NCBI RefSeq assembly: GCF_014323725.1
Contig: NZ_JABVED010000016.1
Location: 1-64,000 of the forward strand
DNA length: 64,000 bases
Source of the DNA: Actinokineospora xionganensis
Lineage (GTDB): Bacteria > Actinomycetota > Actinomycetes > Mycobacteriales > Pseudonocardiaceae
Direction: 5' to 3'
A program made the position numbers and the translations under genes. Shown piece after piece: positions 42,349 to 50,610 of this stretch; positions within the stretch are counted from its first letter, which is position 1, and each line of letters opens with the position of its first letter. The notes below the pieces were generated by a model. The model did not search any database and was not told the origin of the DNA. It saw only the letters and a list, made by a program, of their open reading frames with translations.

Positions 42349-43209
42349 TCAGGCTAGCCAGGTTTTCCAGGTTGGGAGGAGGGTGGCCAGGAGCTCGGCG
42401 GGGTTTTCCGTCGCGGGGGAGTGGGCCGCGCCTGCGATCATGCTGAAGTCGGCCTCCAAGCGGTCGGCCATGTCGCGCTGGGCCGAGGGCGACCAGGCGT
42501 CGTCGTCCGCGCCGCAGGCCACCAGGCAGGAGGTTCCGCGGGCGCGCAGCGAGCGGGCGAGGTCGCCGACCAGGTCGGGTTCGCCGCGCAGGCCGGTGCC
42601 CATGCCGACCAGTGCCGCGACGCTGTTGCGCAGGAACCGGTCCCGCAGGAACACCCGCTGCTCCGCGGGCACGTTCTGCCAGCGCGGGTTGCTCGCGTTC
42701 AGCTTCTCCAGCACGTCGTGCGTGGGTCCGATCCCGTGCTGGTGCAGGATCGGCTCGGCCAACTCCAACACGGCCCGCCGCCCACCCGAGGGCAGCTCGC
42801 CCGGCCCCGAACTGAGCAGAGTCAGTCCGACGATCTCCGCCCCCGCGAGCACGGCCCGACGGGACACGAGACCGCCGTACGAGTGGCCCATGAGCACCAC
42901 GGGCCGACCGTCGGCGGCGAGCTTGCCGACCAGTTCCGCCACGACCTGGCCGAGGGGCGCGGGCAGGTACGACGCCTCATCAGCCGGTCCGGGGGAGTCC
43001 TGGTGGCCTGGCAGATCGATCGCGACGACGTCGAATCCGGCGTCGGCGATGGGGTCCAGCAGCGGCGCGAAATCCTCTTTGGACCCCGTGCAGCCGGGCA
43101 CCAGCAGCGCGATCGGGCCCTCACCGCGGATGCGCAGGGCGCCGATCGGTCCATATGGCCCGGACAGGTCGGCGCGGACGGCCCGGTGCGGGCTCAGCTG
43201 CGAGTGCAT
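42349..43209 (-). CDS. Alpha/beta-hydrolase
   Basis: A 286-residue hydrolase-fold enzyme. The oxyanion region is LLVPGCTGSKEDF, the nucleophile elbow GHSYGG puts the Ser near residue 109, and the likely catalytic His is in AGAAHSPATENP at the C-terminus. The lid region is helical (LELAEPILHQHGIGP). No signal peptide. The substrate cannot be inferred. It is convergent with the membrane-protein gene across the palindrome. Confidence 0.87.
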   Translation of the reverse strand: MHSQLSPHRAVRADLSGPYGPIGALRIRGEGPIALLVPGCTGSKEDFAPLLDPIADAGFDVVAIDLPGHQDSPGPADEASYLPAPLGQVVAELVGKLAADGRPVVLMGHSYGGLVSRRAVLAGAEIVGLTLLSSGPGELPSGGRRAVLELAEPILHQHGIGPTHDVLEKLNASNPRWQNVPAEQRVFLRDRFLRNSVAALVGMGTGLRGEPDLVGDLARSLRARGTSCLVACGADDDAWSPSAQRDMADRLEADFSMIAGAAHSPATENPAELLATLLPTWKTWLA

Positions 43210-43234
43210 GAATTGAGTGTGCCGCGCGCGGCGG

Positions 43235-44557
43235 TCAGTGCAAAGCGACGAGGGTCGTGCCGCGCTGTTCGAGCACGATCGGACCGATGGAGCTCATCGT
43301 GACCATGCCCGTGTGGTTCGCGCGGTCGACAGGGATCCGGCCGACCTCCGTGCCGTCGGCCTGGCTCACCACCGCGATGGCGTCCTTGACCGGAAGCAGG
43401 GCCCGCCCGGCGAACACGGTGCCGGGACCGAGCGTGTCCTTGATTGTCCACAGAGGACGAAGCTCGGTCGCCGACACGACGACCGTGCGCGACCCGCTGA
43501 ACCAGTGGAACGCGCCCGTTGCCTTCGTCACCGGCGACGCCCGGCCGGGCGGGTCGGCGCCCAGGTCGTCGGGGCCGAGGTCGAGGTCGTAGCTCGCCGT
43601 CTGGGCGCCCTCGGCGCCGTAGACGACCAAGCGGTTCGGCGAGGGTACGGCGACCGCGGTCAGGTCGTCGTTCATCGCGACGACCTGAGCCGACTCGCTG
43701 CCGAGAACGGTGCTCAGCACCTCGACCGGCTTGTCGGACTCGTTTTCCTTGCCGGTGGCCTTGTAGACCGTCAGCCGGACCGCCGCGTCGTTCGGGCAGC
43801 GCTCGATGACGGCGATCTTGTTCGACGCCGCGTGGGCGGACTTGTACGCGCACCCCGTGCGCGGCTGCTTGTCCGCGTTGACCATCGCCGGGATCTGGCC
43901 GTAGTCCATCGTCTCGACGAGGTCCGAGCGCACGCTCGTGATCAGCCGCTCGCCGGTCGCCGTCAGGTAGACGCCGTCGCCGATGAGCCGGGTGCCGAGT
44001 TCGGCGTCGCTGTTGCGCTGCCGGTCGCGCTTCCCGCTGACCGGGTCGAGCGACGTCATCTCGCTGCAGCCGCCCGCGTGCCGGGGATCGCTCTCGGGCA
44101 GCGCGTTCTCGGTCGTGCGGTAAAGCGCCACGGCGGTGCGCCACTGCGTGCCGACCGTGCACAGCTCCAGGTCGCGGCTGTAGATCCACCGGACGTCCCC
44201 GGTCTCCGGGTCGCGTCCGGCCACCTCGCCACCGCGGCCGGTGACCACTGTCGGACCGGCGACTACCGGCTCCCAGGTCGCGGGGCTCTCCGCGCGCCAG
44301 ACCTCGCCGAGGGACGGCGGGAAGAACTCCGGTGCCACGGGCTCCTCGTACTGCCGCTCGGTGGTGATCGATGTCGTCGCCCGCAGATCGCTCTTCTGCC
44401 ACACGACGACAACGGCCCCGATGAGCGCGACGACGATCAGGCCGATGGCCGCGTAGTCGCGTTTGCGGTTGAACCTGGTGCGCGGCGCGCGCGGCGGCGG
44501 GACGTCCCCATCGAGGACGTCCTCGCTGCCCACACCGTCAGAGTCCGCGGAAGTCAC
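43235..44557 (-). CDS. Membrane-anchored PQQ-like beta-propeller protein (Rv3212-like)
   Basis: A 440-residue protein with a Pro/Arg-rich cytoplasmic start, one membrane helix (YAAIGLIVVALIGAVVVVW, about 35-53) and an external domain with repeated blades (PTVVTGRGGEVAGRDPETGD, RWIYSRDLELC, LVVYGAEGAQTASYDLDLG, VSQADGTEVGRIPVD). Cys pairs (LCTVG/GGCSE, GCAYK/RCPND) could form disulfides outside. The fold suggests a scaffold or sensor. It starts 5 nt after the rhlE stop, so it is co-transcribed with the helicase, as I recall for Rv3211/Rv3212. Confidence 0.8.
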   Translation of the reverse strand: MTSADSDGVGSEDVLDGDVPPPRAPRTRFNRKRDYAAIGLIVVALIGAVVVVWQKSDLRATTSITTERQYEEPVAPEFFPPSLGEVWRAESPATWEPVVAGPTVVTGRGGEVAGRDPETGDVRWIYSRDLELCTVGTQWRTAVALYRTTENALPESDPRHAGGCSEMTSLDPVSGKRDRQRNSDAELGTRLIGDGVYLTATGERLITSVRSDLVETMDYGQIPAMVNADKQPRTGCAYKSAHAASNKIAVIERCPNDAAVRLTVYKATGKENESDKPVEVLSTVLGSESAQVVAMNDDLTAVAVPSPNRLVVYGAEGAQTASYDLDLGPDDLGADPPGRASPVTKATGAFHWFSGSRTVVVSATELRPLWTIKDTLGPGTVFAGRALLPVKDAIAVVSQADGTEVGRIPVDRANHTGMVTMSSIGPIVLEQRGTTLVALH

Positions 44558-44562
44558 GGACG

Positions 44563-46203
44563 CTAGTCTGCCGCGCCCGATGTGTCGTTGGCGTTCGAAC
44601 TCGCGTCCGCGCCGACCTCGGAGCCCGAGCGCCTGCGCCGACGACGCGCCCGCGCCGGCTTGTCCTCGGTGCCGCCGGTCTCGGCCGGAGCCGCCGCCTG
44701 GGCTTCGCCCGCGGCTTCGACGCCGGAGCGCCTGCGCCGACGACGGGGCCTGCTGGCGCGGTCCTCGGACTCCTCACCCGACGTGCGGGTGGCGGCGTCC
44801 TCACCGCCCGCACGGCCACGCGAGGACGAGACCCGGGTGGTGCGGACCGGGGCGGCGCCGCGGCCGCGGCCGGGACGCTTCTGGCCCATGTCCTCCTCCG
44901 GCTCGGCGTCGAGGCCCGCGCGGGTGCGCATGGCCAGCGGCAGCCTGCCGGTGGAGCCCTCGGGGATGCCGAGGTCGCTGAACAGGTGCGGTGAGGTCGA
45001 GTACGTCTCCACCGGCTCGGGCTTGCCCAGGCCGAGCGCGTCGCTGATGCCCTTCCAACGGGGCTCCTCGTCCCAGTCGACCAGGGTGATCGCCACCCCG
45101 GTCTTGCCCGCGCGGCCGGTGCGGCCGATGCGGTGGACGTAGGTCTTCTCGTCCTCGGGGCACTGGTAGTTGATCACGTGCGTGACATCGGTCACGTCGA
45201 TGCCGCGCGCGGCGACATCGGTGCAGACCAGGACGTCGACCTTGCCGGAGCGGAACGCGCGCAGCGCCTGCTCGCGGGCGCCCTGGCCGAGGTCGCCGTG
45301 CACGGCGCCCGCGGCGAATCCGCGCTCGGTCAGCTCGTCGGCGACCTTCTGCGCGGTGCGCTTGGTGCGGGTGAAGACCATGGTCAGACCGCGACCCTCG
45401 GCCTGCAGCGAGCGGGCCACGACCTCGATCTTGTCCAGCGAGTGCGCGCGGTAGGCGAACTGCTCGGTGCGCTCGTGGGTGGCGCCCGCGTCGTTCTCCT
45501 CGGCCCGGATGTGCGTGGGCCGGGTGAGGAACGTGCGCGCCAGGGTGATGATCGGCCCCGGCATGGTGGCCGAGAACAGCATCGTCTGGCGCTTGTCCGG
45601 GACCATGCGCAGGATGCGCTCGATGTCGGGCAGGAAGCCCAGGTCGAGCATCTCGTCGGCCTCGTCGAGGACCAGGCCGGAGACCTTGCCCAGGATCAGG
45701 TCCTTGCGCTCGGCCAGGTCGAGCAGGCGCCCGGGGGTACCGACCACGATGTCGACGCCCTTGCGCAGGGCGGCGACCTGCGGCTCGTACGGGCGGCCGC
45801 CGTAGATGGCCAGCACGCGCGCGCCGAGGTGCTTGCCCGCGTCCTTGAGGTCGTGGGTGACCTGCAGGCACAGCTCGCGGGTCGGGACCACGACGAGCAC
45901 CTGCGGGGTGCCGTCGCCGGGGGTCTCGAGGCGCTGCAGCAGCGGGACGCCGAAACCCAGCGTCTTGCCGGTGCCGGTGCGGGCCTGACCTATGAGGTCG
46001 TCGCCCGCCAGGGCCAGCGGGAGCGTCAGCTCCTGGATGGCGAAGGTCCGGATGATGCCCGCTTCGGTCAGCGCGCGGACGATCTCCTCGCGGACGCCCA
46101 GCTCGGCGAAGGTCGGTGCTTCTTCCTTCACCGGCGCGCCCGCGACCAGTGGGTGCGACGTGTCGGTCTCCGGAACGCCCGCGACGCTGTGGTCCAGCGT
46201 CAC
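44563..46203 (-). CDS. rhlE: DEAD-box RNA helicase (RhlE type)
   Basis: A 546-residue ATP-dependent RNA helicase. Motifs in order: the Q-motif (TFAELGVREEIVRAL), ARTGTGKT (I), PTRELC (Ia), TPGRLL (Ib), DEAD (II), SAT (III), VFTRTKRTAQ (IV), DVAARGIDV (V) and HRIGRTGRAG (VI). The C-terminal 140 residues are a basic, disordered RNA-binding tail with two RRRRRR-type patches; a 20-nt direct repeat (44627-44646 and 44726-44745) encodes part of them. It starts with GTG; no ATG lies between it and the upstream in-frame stop. Divergent from the MiaE-like gene across 290 bp. Confidence 0.93.
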   Translation of the reverse strand: MTLDHSVAGVPETDTSHPLVAGAPVKEEAPTFAELGVREEIVRALTEAGIIRTFAIQELTLPLALAGDDLIGQARTGTGKTLGFGVPLLQRLETPGDGTPQVLVVVPTRELCLQVTHDLKDAGKHLGARVLAIYGGRPYEPQVAALRKGVDIVVGTPGRLLDLAERKDLILGKVSGLVLDEADEMLDLGFLPDIERILRMVPDKRQTMLFSATMPGPIITLARTFLTRPTHIRAEENDAGATHERTEQFAYRAHSLDKIEVVARSLQAEGRGLTMVFTRTKRTAQKVADELTERGFAAGAVHGDLGQGAREQALRAFRSGKVDVLVCTDVAARGIDVTDVTHVINYQCPEDEKTYVHRIGRTGRAGKTGVAITLVDWDEEPRWKGISDALGLGKPEPVETYSTSPHLFSDLGIPEGSTGRLPLAMRTRAGLDAEPEEDMGQKRPGRGRGAAPVRTTRVSSSRGRAGGEDAATRTSGEESEDRASRPRRRRRRSGVEAAGEAQAAAPAETGGTEDKPARARRRRRRSGSEVGADASSNANDTSGAAD

Positions 46204-46493
46204 GGGGTCGAGATCGACGGCGTCGGCAGTGTTGTCATTGTCGTGCGTCAGGGTGATCAGCCTCTCTCATACCAGCGCGCACTGCCCTGGACGGGCACTC
46301 GACCGCACCGGATTCCCTACGCCGGAGCAGGAGGCCCAAGAGGTATGCGCGCACCCTCACACTCGGTCCGCGGCGTGCTTCGCCACGAGTTTCCCGAGGT
46401 CCTCGTCAGCCCTGCGTCGCCTGCCGAGACGGCGGCGAGACACGGGCGTCCTGCCGAGTCTACCCGCGACGGTCGCCCGATACGCTGCCAACC

Positions 46494-47165
46494 ATGGAGA
46501 ACGCTGAGCCTGAGGTGTCCCGAGGCGTGTTGTCGGCTGCTGTAGTGGACCTGCTCGGCGTGCTGGCCTATGGCGAATTGTCCGCTTTCGACCGCATGTC
46601 GGAGGACGCCAGGTCCGCTCCGACCGTGGCCGGGCGGGCCGCGCTGTCGGCGATGGCCGCCGCCGAGATGGGGCACTACGCCAAGATCGAGAAGTTCCTG
46701 GCGGAGCACGGGGTGCAGATCGAGGACGCGATCCGCCCGTTCATCGCCCACATCGACACCTGGCACGCCTCGACCGCGCCGCGCTCCTGGCTGGAGTCGC
46801 TGGTCAAGGCCTATGTCGGCGACGGTCTGGCGGCGGATTTCTACCGCGAGATCGCGAACTGGCTCGACGAGGAGACCAAGGACCTGGTCCTCGAAGTCCT
46901 GGCCGACACGGGCCACTCCGCCTTCGCCGAGCGCGAGGTCGCCGCCGCCATCGAGCGCGACCGGACCGTGCGCGATCGGCTCGCCCTGTGGGGCAGGCGG
47001 CTGCTGGGCGAGGCACTGACCCAGGCCCAGTACGTGGTGGCCGAGCGCGACGCGCTGGCCGAGCTGATCGTCGGCGGCACCGGCGACCTGACCGGTATCG
47101 CGGCCCTGTTCCGCAAGCTGCAGCAGCAGCACGGCAAGCGCATGACCGCTCTCGGCCTCGGCTGA
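46494..47165 (+). CDS. Ferritin-like MiaE-type protein (Rv3210c-like)
   Basis: A 223-residue four-helix ferritin-like protein of the MiaE_2 kind. Possible diiron ligands: Glu in [16 protein letters not shown], the pair EMGHY at about residue 58, Glu/His in [14 protein letters not shown]. True MiaE hydroxylates the modified adenosine ms2i6A in tRNA; this actinobacterial branch has not been characterised to my knowledge. ATG 46494 gives the usual length. It is followed by a large palindrome and the DUF3107 gene on the same strand. Confidence 0.82.
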   Translation: MENAEPEVSRGVLSAAVVDLLGVLAYGELSAFDRMSEDARSAPTVAGRAALSAMAAAEMGHYAKIEKFLAEHGVQIEDAIRPFIAHIDTWHASTAPRSWLESLVKAYVGDGLAADFYREIANWLDEETKDLVLEVLADTGHSAFAEREVAAAIERDRTVRDRLALWGRRLLGEALTQAQYVVAERDALAELIVGGTGDLTGIAALFRKLQQQHGKRMTALGLG

Positions 47166-47167
47166 CC

Positions 47168-47261
47168 CGCGAGTCCCCACCTCCCGACAACGACTTCTCA
47201 CTTCAGCTGTGGACAACTCAGCCCGAGATGAGAACTCGGTGTCGGGAGGTGGGGACTCGCG
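47168..47261. repeat. Long intergenic palindrome (33-nt arms)
   Basis: The arms 47168-47200 and 47229-47261 are complementary at 31 of 33 positions; the outer 22 bp (47168-47189 and 47240-47261) are perfect. The 28-nt loop contains TGTGGACAACTCA. It starts 2 nt after the MiaE-like stop. It has the same build as the element at 42203 but a different sequence. Confidence 0.85.
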
Positions 47262-47362
47262 ATTACGCGCGTGGTGAACGTCGCAGGGCCTGAACGGTCC
47301 TCGGGGCCGATCTCCACTAGCCTGCGATAGTGAAACAGTCGTATGACGCACGGAGGTCTGGC

Positions 47363-47587
47363 GTGGAGGTCAAGGTCGGTGTCGCGGACACCGCGCGGGA
47401 AATCGTCCTGAACAGCGCGCAGACCCCCGACGAGGTCGAGGCCAAGGTCGCCGACGCCCTGAAGGACCAGACGGGCAGCCTCGTGCTGCTCGACGACAAG
47501 GGCCGCCGCTTCGTGATCCCGTCGGCGCGCATCGCCTACGTCGAGATCGGCGGAGCCGACGCTCGCAAGGTCGGCTTCGCTCCCTGA
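47363..47587 (+). CDS. DUF3107 protein (TB9.4-like)
   Basis: A 74-residue protein. GTG 47363 follows CGGAGGT at 6 nt; the earlier in-frame ATG-type start would add an unconserved leader. Sequence EVKVGVADTAREIVLNSAQT, then VADALKDQTGSLVLLDDKG and RRFVIPSARIAYVEIGGADA is characteristic of DUF3107, of which the mycobacterial T-cell antigen TB9.4 is a member. The function is unknown. Followed by a perfect terminator hairpin. Confidence 0.9.
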   Translation: MEVKVGVADTAREIVLNSAQTPDEVEAKVADALKDQTGSLVLLDDKGRRFVIPSARIAYVEIGGADARKVGFAP

Positions 47588-47605
47588 GGGCACTGAAGAC
47601 ATGAC

Positions 47606-47636
47606 GATGGCCACCTCCCGCCGGGAGGTGGCCATC
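47606..47636. terminator. Bidirectional terminator hairpin
   Basis: A perfect 14-bp stem, GATGGCCACCTCCC and its complement, around the loop GCC, located between the convergent DUF3107 and DUF4873 genes. GGTTTG follows on the plus strand. Confidence 0.88.
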
Positions 47637-47649
47637 GGTTTGTCCAGGC

Positions 47650-47988
47650 TCAGATGTCGGCGTGGTCCAGCGTGGTCTGCACGACGAACGGCGGCCTGCT
47701 GGTGCCCATGATCCGGTAGCGGTCCCATGGATCCGGGTCGGACAGTTCACCGTCGGCTTCCGCGCCGGGCGTGCGCAGCGTGGCCTTGGTCTTGCGGCCG
47801 CCCACCGCCTCGGATACCGCCGGGTCGGCGTCGATGCGGCCGTACCAGCGGTAATAACCGTCGATCGGCTGGAAGTGGCCGCGCAGGGTGACCCGGACGT
47901 CGAGTTCCCGCTCGCCGATCACCAGCGTCGCCGCGCCGGTGTAGCCGTCGTCCTCGGGGTGTTCTTCGTGCTCGCTGTGTTCGCTCAA
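47650..47988 (-). CDS. DUF4873 domain protein
   Basis: A 112-residue single-domain protein. After an acidic His/Glu-rich start (MSEHSEHEEHPEDDG) the DUF4873 domain reads YTGAATLVIGERELDVRVTL, GHFQPIDGYYRWYGRI, and KATLRTPGAEADGELSDPDP. Elsewhere this domain is often fused to flavin monooxygenases. Here it follows a TetR gene by 10 nt on the same strand, so it belongs to that regulator's unit. The function is unknown. Confidence 0.82.
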   Translation of the reverse strand: MSEHSEHEEHPEDDGYTGAATLVIGERELDVRVTLRGHFQPIDGYYRWYGRIDADPAVSEAVGGRKTKATLRTPGAEADGELSDPDPWDRYRIMGTSRPPFVVQTTLDHADI

Positions 47989-47998
47989 GGGATTGCTC

Positions 47999-48751
47999 CT
48001 AGCCCGCCGCGGTGCCGCTGTCGGCGGCGTCGCCGTTGGTCAGTTTCACGATCTTGTTGATGTCCAGCGGCTTGTGCGGGTCGATGGTGACGCCGTAGCT
48101 GCGCAGGGTCCCGTCGATCGCGGCCCAGATGGTCATGGTCAGGTACTCGACGACCGCGTCGCGGCCCATCGTGCGCCGCTCCAGCCACCACTCGCCGACG
48201 TTCTGCACCATGCCGACGATGCCGTGTCCCCAGACCTCGGCGCCGCCCGAGTCGATCTTGAACGCGCGCATGTAGTCGCCGAGCAGGCTCGACAGGGCGT
48301 TCGCGATGACCTCTTTGTCCTCGGCGACGATGTCCGCGTCGATCTTGCGGTCGGCGAACGTGCTGCGCACGAGCAGGCGGTAGAGGTTCGGGTATTCCTC
48401 TATGAACGAGAAGAACGCGTCGAGGCTCTTGCGGATGCGCGGCATCGGCGCCTCTTCGCGGTTCATCGCCGGGATGAGCCGCTCGAAGAGGATCTCGGTC
48501 GCCCGGTGGCCCAGGGCCACGAACAGGTCGGCCTTGTCGGTGAAGTGCCGGTAGAGGACGGGCTTGGTGACCCCGGCCTCCGCCGCGACGTGCTCCATAG
48601 CCAGGTCCGGCCCGTGCGTTGCCAGCGCTCGCAGCGCGGCTTCGACGAACTCCTCCCGCCGCGCGGCGCGGTGCGACTTCCACCGGTCCCGCCGGGCGTC
48701 TCCGGAATCCGTCGAGCTGTGTCCCTTGACACGATCCGTCATGGATTGCAT
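47999..48751 (-). CDS. TetR-family regulator, divergent from the diiron-oxygenase gene
   Basis: A 250-residue TetR-type repressor. The HTH is FVEAALRALATHGPDLAMEH then VAAEAGVTKPVLYRHFTDK; the ligand-binding domain follows from about residue 85 and ends in a polar tail. It is divergent from the diiron-oxygenase/hydrolase genes and precedes the DUF4873 gene. The intergenic palindrome GTAACTGTTAC (48762-48772) is the best candidate operator. The effector is unknown. ATG 48742 is a second possible start. Confidence 0.88.
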   Translation of the reverse strand: MQSMTDRVKGHSSTDSGDARRDRWKSHRAARREEFVEAALRALATHGPDLAMEHVAAEAGVTKPVLYRHFTDKADLFVALGHRATEILFERLIPAMNREEAPMPRIRKSLDAFFSFIEEYPNLYRLLVRSTFADRKIDADIVAEDKEVIANALSSLLGDYMRAFKIDSGGAEVWGHGIVGMVQNVGEWWLERRTMGRDAVVEYLTMTIWAAIDGTLRSYGVTIDPHKPLDINKIVKLTNGDAADSGTAAG

Positions 48752-48761
48752 GCTACCAGAA

Positions 48762-48772
48762 GTAACTGTTAC
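48762..48772. promoter_or_regulatory. Candidate TetR operator
   Basis: The perfect odd palindrome GTAAC-T-GTTAC lies 11 nt upstream of the TetR start and 37 nt upstream of the diiron-oxygenase start, a position where binding would control both genes. The assignment to the adjacent TetR is inference from position and symmetry. Confidence 0.45.
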
Positions 48773-48808
48773 CTGCAGTCACACGCATGCCGAGGAGATG
48801 ACTCGACG

Positions 48809-49720
48809 ATGAGCCGCGCTCTACAGATCGCCAAGGTAGCCGACCGGGAGAAGACCGCGGGTCGTTTGCTCAAGTCTTCGGCCGAAAAGTTCTACGACCC
48901 GGACATCGACATCGACTGGGAAGCGCCGGTCGTGGAGGGTCTGCACTACCACCCTGAGCACCGCATCTCGCTCTACGGCACCGAGATGTGGAAGCAGATG
49001 ACGCCCGAGCAGCGCATCGAGCTGGGCAAGCACGAGATCGCCAGCATCGCGAGCACCGGCATCTTCTTCGAGGTCCTGCTCATGCAGATGCTGCTCAAGC
49101 AGGTCTACCGCAACGACCCGACCACCAACCACGTGCACTACCTGCTGACCGAGGTCGCCGACGAGTGTCGGCACTCGACGATGTTCGGCAAGGCGTGCAA
49201 GCGCTTCGACGTGCCCGCCTACGGCCCTCGGGTGTGGGTCAAGCAGCTGGCCAAGATCCTTCCGGTGATCGGCCGCGGGCCGTCGACCTACGCCGCGATC
49301 CTGGTCGCCGAGGAGGTCCTCGACCGCATGCAGCGCGAGGCCACCGCCGACGAGACCATGCAGCCGCTGATCCGCATGGTCAACCGGATCCACGTCCTCG
49401 AAGAGGCCCGGCACGTGACCTTCGCGCGGGCCGAGGTCGCCAACGGCATGGCCGAGGCGGGCTGGTTCGCCAAGAAGTACCACCGGCTGCTGACCGCCGT
49501 CGTGTCCTACTTCGTCGCGCTGAGCCTGGTGAACCCGAAGGTCTACCAGGCCGTCGGCCTCGACCCGCGGGCCGCCCGCAAGGCCGCGCGGAACAACCCG
49601 CACTTCCAGGCCACGATGGCGTACTGGGGCGAGCGGATCATGGGCTTCCTCGACGACGCGGACCTGGTCGGCGGACCCGGGATGGTGCTGTGGCGGCACT
49701 CGATGTTGCTCCCGCGATGA
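48809..49720 (+). CDS. AurF-type diiron oxygenase family protein
   Basis: A 303-residue all-helical protein. The diiron carboxylate/His ligands of the AurF-like N-oxygenase family are suggested by Glu in LGKHEIASIAS, EVADECRHSTMFGKA (E-x2-H near residue 118), Glu in AAILVAEEVLDRM and HVLEEARHVTFAR (E-x2-H). Characterised relatives oxidise aryl amines, but many actinobacterial members have unknown substrates. ATG 48809 has a GGAG about 12 nt upstream. It overlaps the next hydrolase gene by 4 nt (ATGA), so the two are coupled. Confidence 0.82.
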   Translation: MSRALQIAKVADREKTAGRLLKSSAEKFYDPDIDIDWEAPVVEGLHYHPEHRISLYGTEMWKQMTPEQRIELGKHEIASIASTGIFFEVLLMQMLLKQVYRNDPTTNHVHYLLTEVADECRHSTMFGKACKRFDVPAYGPRVWVKQLAKILPVIGRGPSTYAAILVAEEVLDRMQREATADETMQPLIRMVNRIHVLEEARHVTFARAEVANGMAEAGWFAKKYHRLLTAVVSYFVALSLVNPKVYQAVGLDPRAARKAARNNPHFQATMAYWGERIMGFLDDADLVGGPGMVLWRHSMLLPR

Positions 49721-50598
49721 CCTTCCACACCTCCGATGGCGTCCGGCTCAACGTCGTCGAAAGCGGGTCCGGGCCGGACACCCTCGTGCTGCTGCACGGC
49801 TGGGTGATGGACCACCGCTCCTGGGACCACGTAGCCGCCGAGACGCGGGGGGTGCGCGTCCTGCGGTACGACGCCCGCGGCCACGGCTCGTCCGGCGCCG
49901 CGCCGAAATCGGCGGCGACGATCGACCGGCTCGCCGACGACCTCGCCGAACTCATCACCCACCGCGCGCATGGCCGGGTCTTCCTCGCAGGCCACTCGCT
50001 GGGCGGGATGACGATGATGGCGCTGGCAGACCGCCACCCGAAGCTGGTGGCCGAACGCGTCGCAGGGGTCGCGTTCGTCAATTCAGCTTCGGGTGGGCTC
50101 GCCGAGCTGACCTTCGGCCTGCCGAGGTGGGTGGCCGCGCCGATTCTGTTCATCGAGATGCTGGCGAACCTGCTGATCGTGCGGCTGCGCGGACGCAGGC
50201 TGCTGAGCCCGCGGCTGTGCTCGGTGACCCGGCCGCTGGTGCGGTTCCTGGCGTTCGGCCGCAAGCCCGTCAAGGGACACGTGGCCGCGGCGGCGAGCCA
50301 GCTCGGGGCGTGCAGCCCGTCCGGGATGGTTGCGTTCCGAGAGGAGTTGAAGTCGCACGAACGGGCACACGCGCTGCGGGTGTTCCAGGACGTCCCGGCG
50401 ATCGTGCTGGCGGGTGACCGTGACCGGCTGTGCACCCTCGCGCAGGCCCAGGCCATCACGGACGCGCTGCCCAAGGCCGATCTGGTGGTCTATCCGGGCG
50501 CGGGGCACATGCTGCCGTACGAGCGGACGTCGGAGGTCGTGTCGCACCTGTCGAGGCTGGTTGCTCACACGGGACTTCTCATGAAAGCTACTGCCTAG
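49717..50598 (+). CDS. Alpha/beta-hydrolase (first of a pair)
   Basis: A 293-residue hydrolase. It starts MTFHTSDGVRLNVVESGSGP, has the HGW oxyanion segment LLHGWVMDHRSWDHV, the nucleophile elbow GHSLGGMTMMAL, the acid region LAGDRDRLC and the catalytic His in YPGAGHMLPYE. The helical lid (FIEMLANLLIVRLRGRR) is hydrophobic and may sit at the membrane. It is coupled to the diiron oxygenase upstream; the paralogue follows after 12 nt. The three probably act on one lipophilic substrate, by inference. Confidence 0.9.
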   Translation: MTFHTSDGVRLNVVESGSGPDTLVLLHGWVMDHRSWDHVAAETRGVRVLRYDARGHGSSGAAPKSAATIDRLADDLAELITHRAHGRVFLAGHSLGGMTMMALADRHPKLVAERVAGVAFVNSASGGLAELTFGLPRWVAAPILFIEMLANLLIVRLRGRRLLSPRLCSVTRPLVRFLAFGRKPVKGHVAAAASQLGACSPSGMVAFREELKSHERAHALRVFQDVPAIVLAGDRDRLCTLAQAQAITDALPKADLVVYPGAGHMLPYERTSEVVSHLSRLVAHTGLLMKATA

Positions 50599-50610
50599 TA
50601 GGTTAGGTGG

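Noticed and set aside
47999..48751. Assigning this TetR as the Rv3208 counterpart
   Set aside because: The TetR at 52954-53589 fits the gene order beside DUF3152 and moeZ better; this one belongs to the diiron-oxygenase module.
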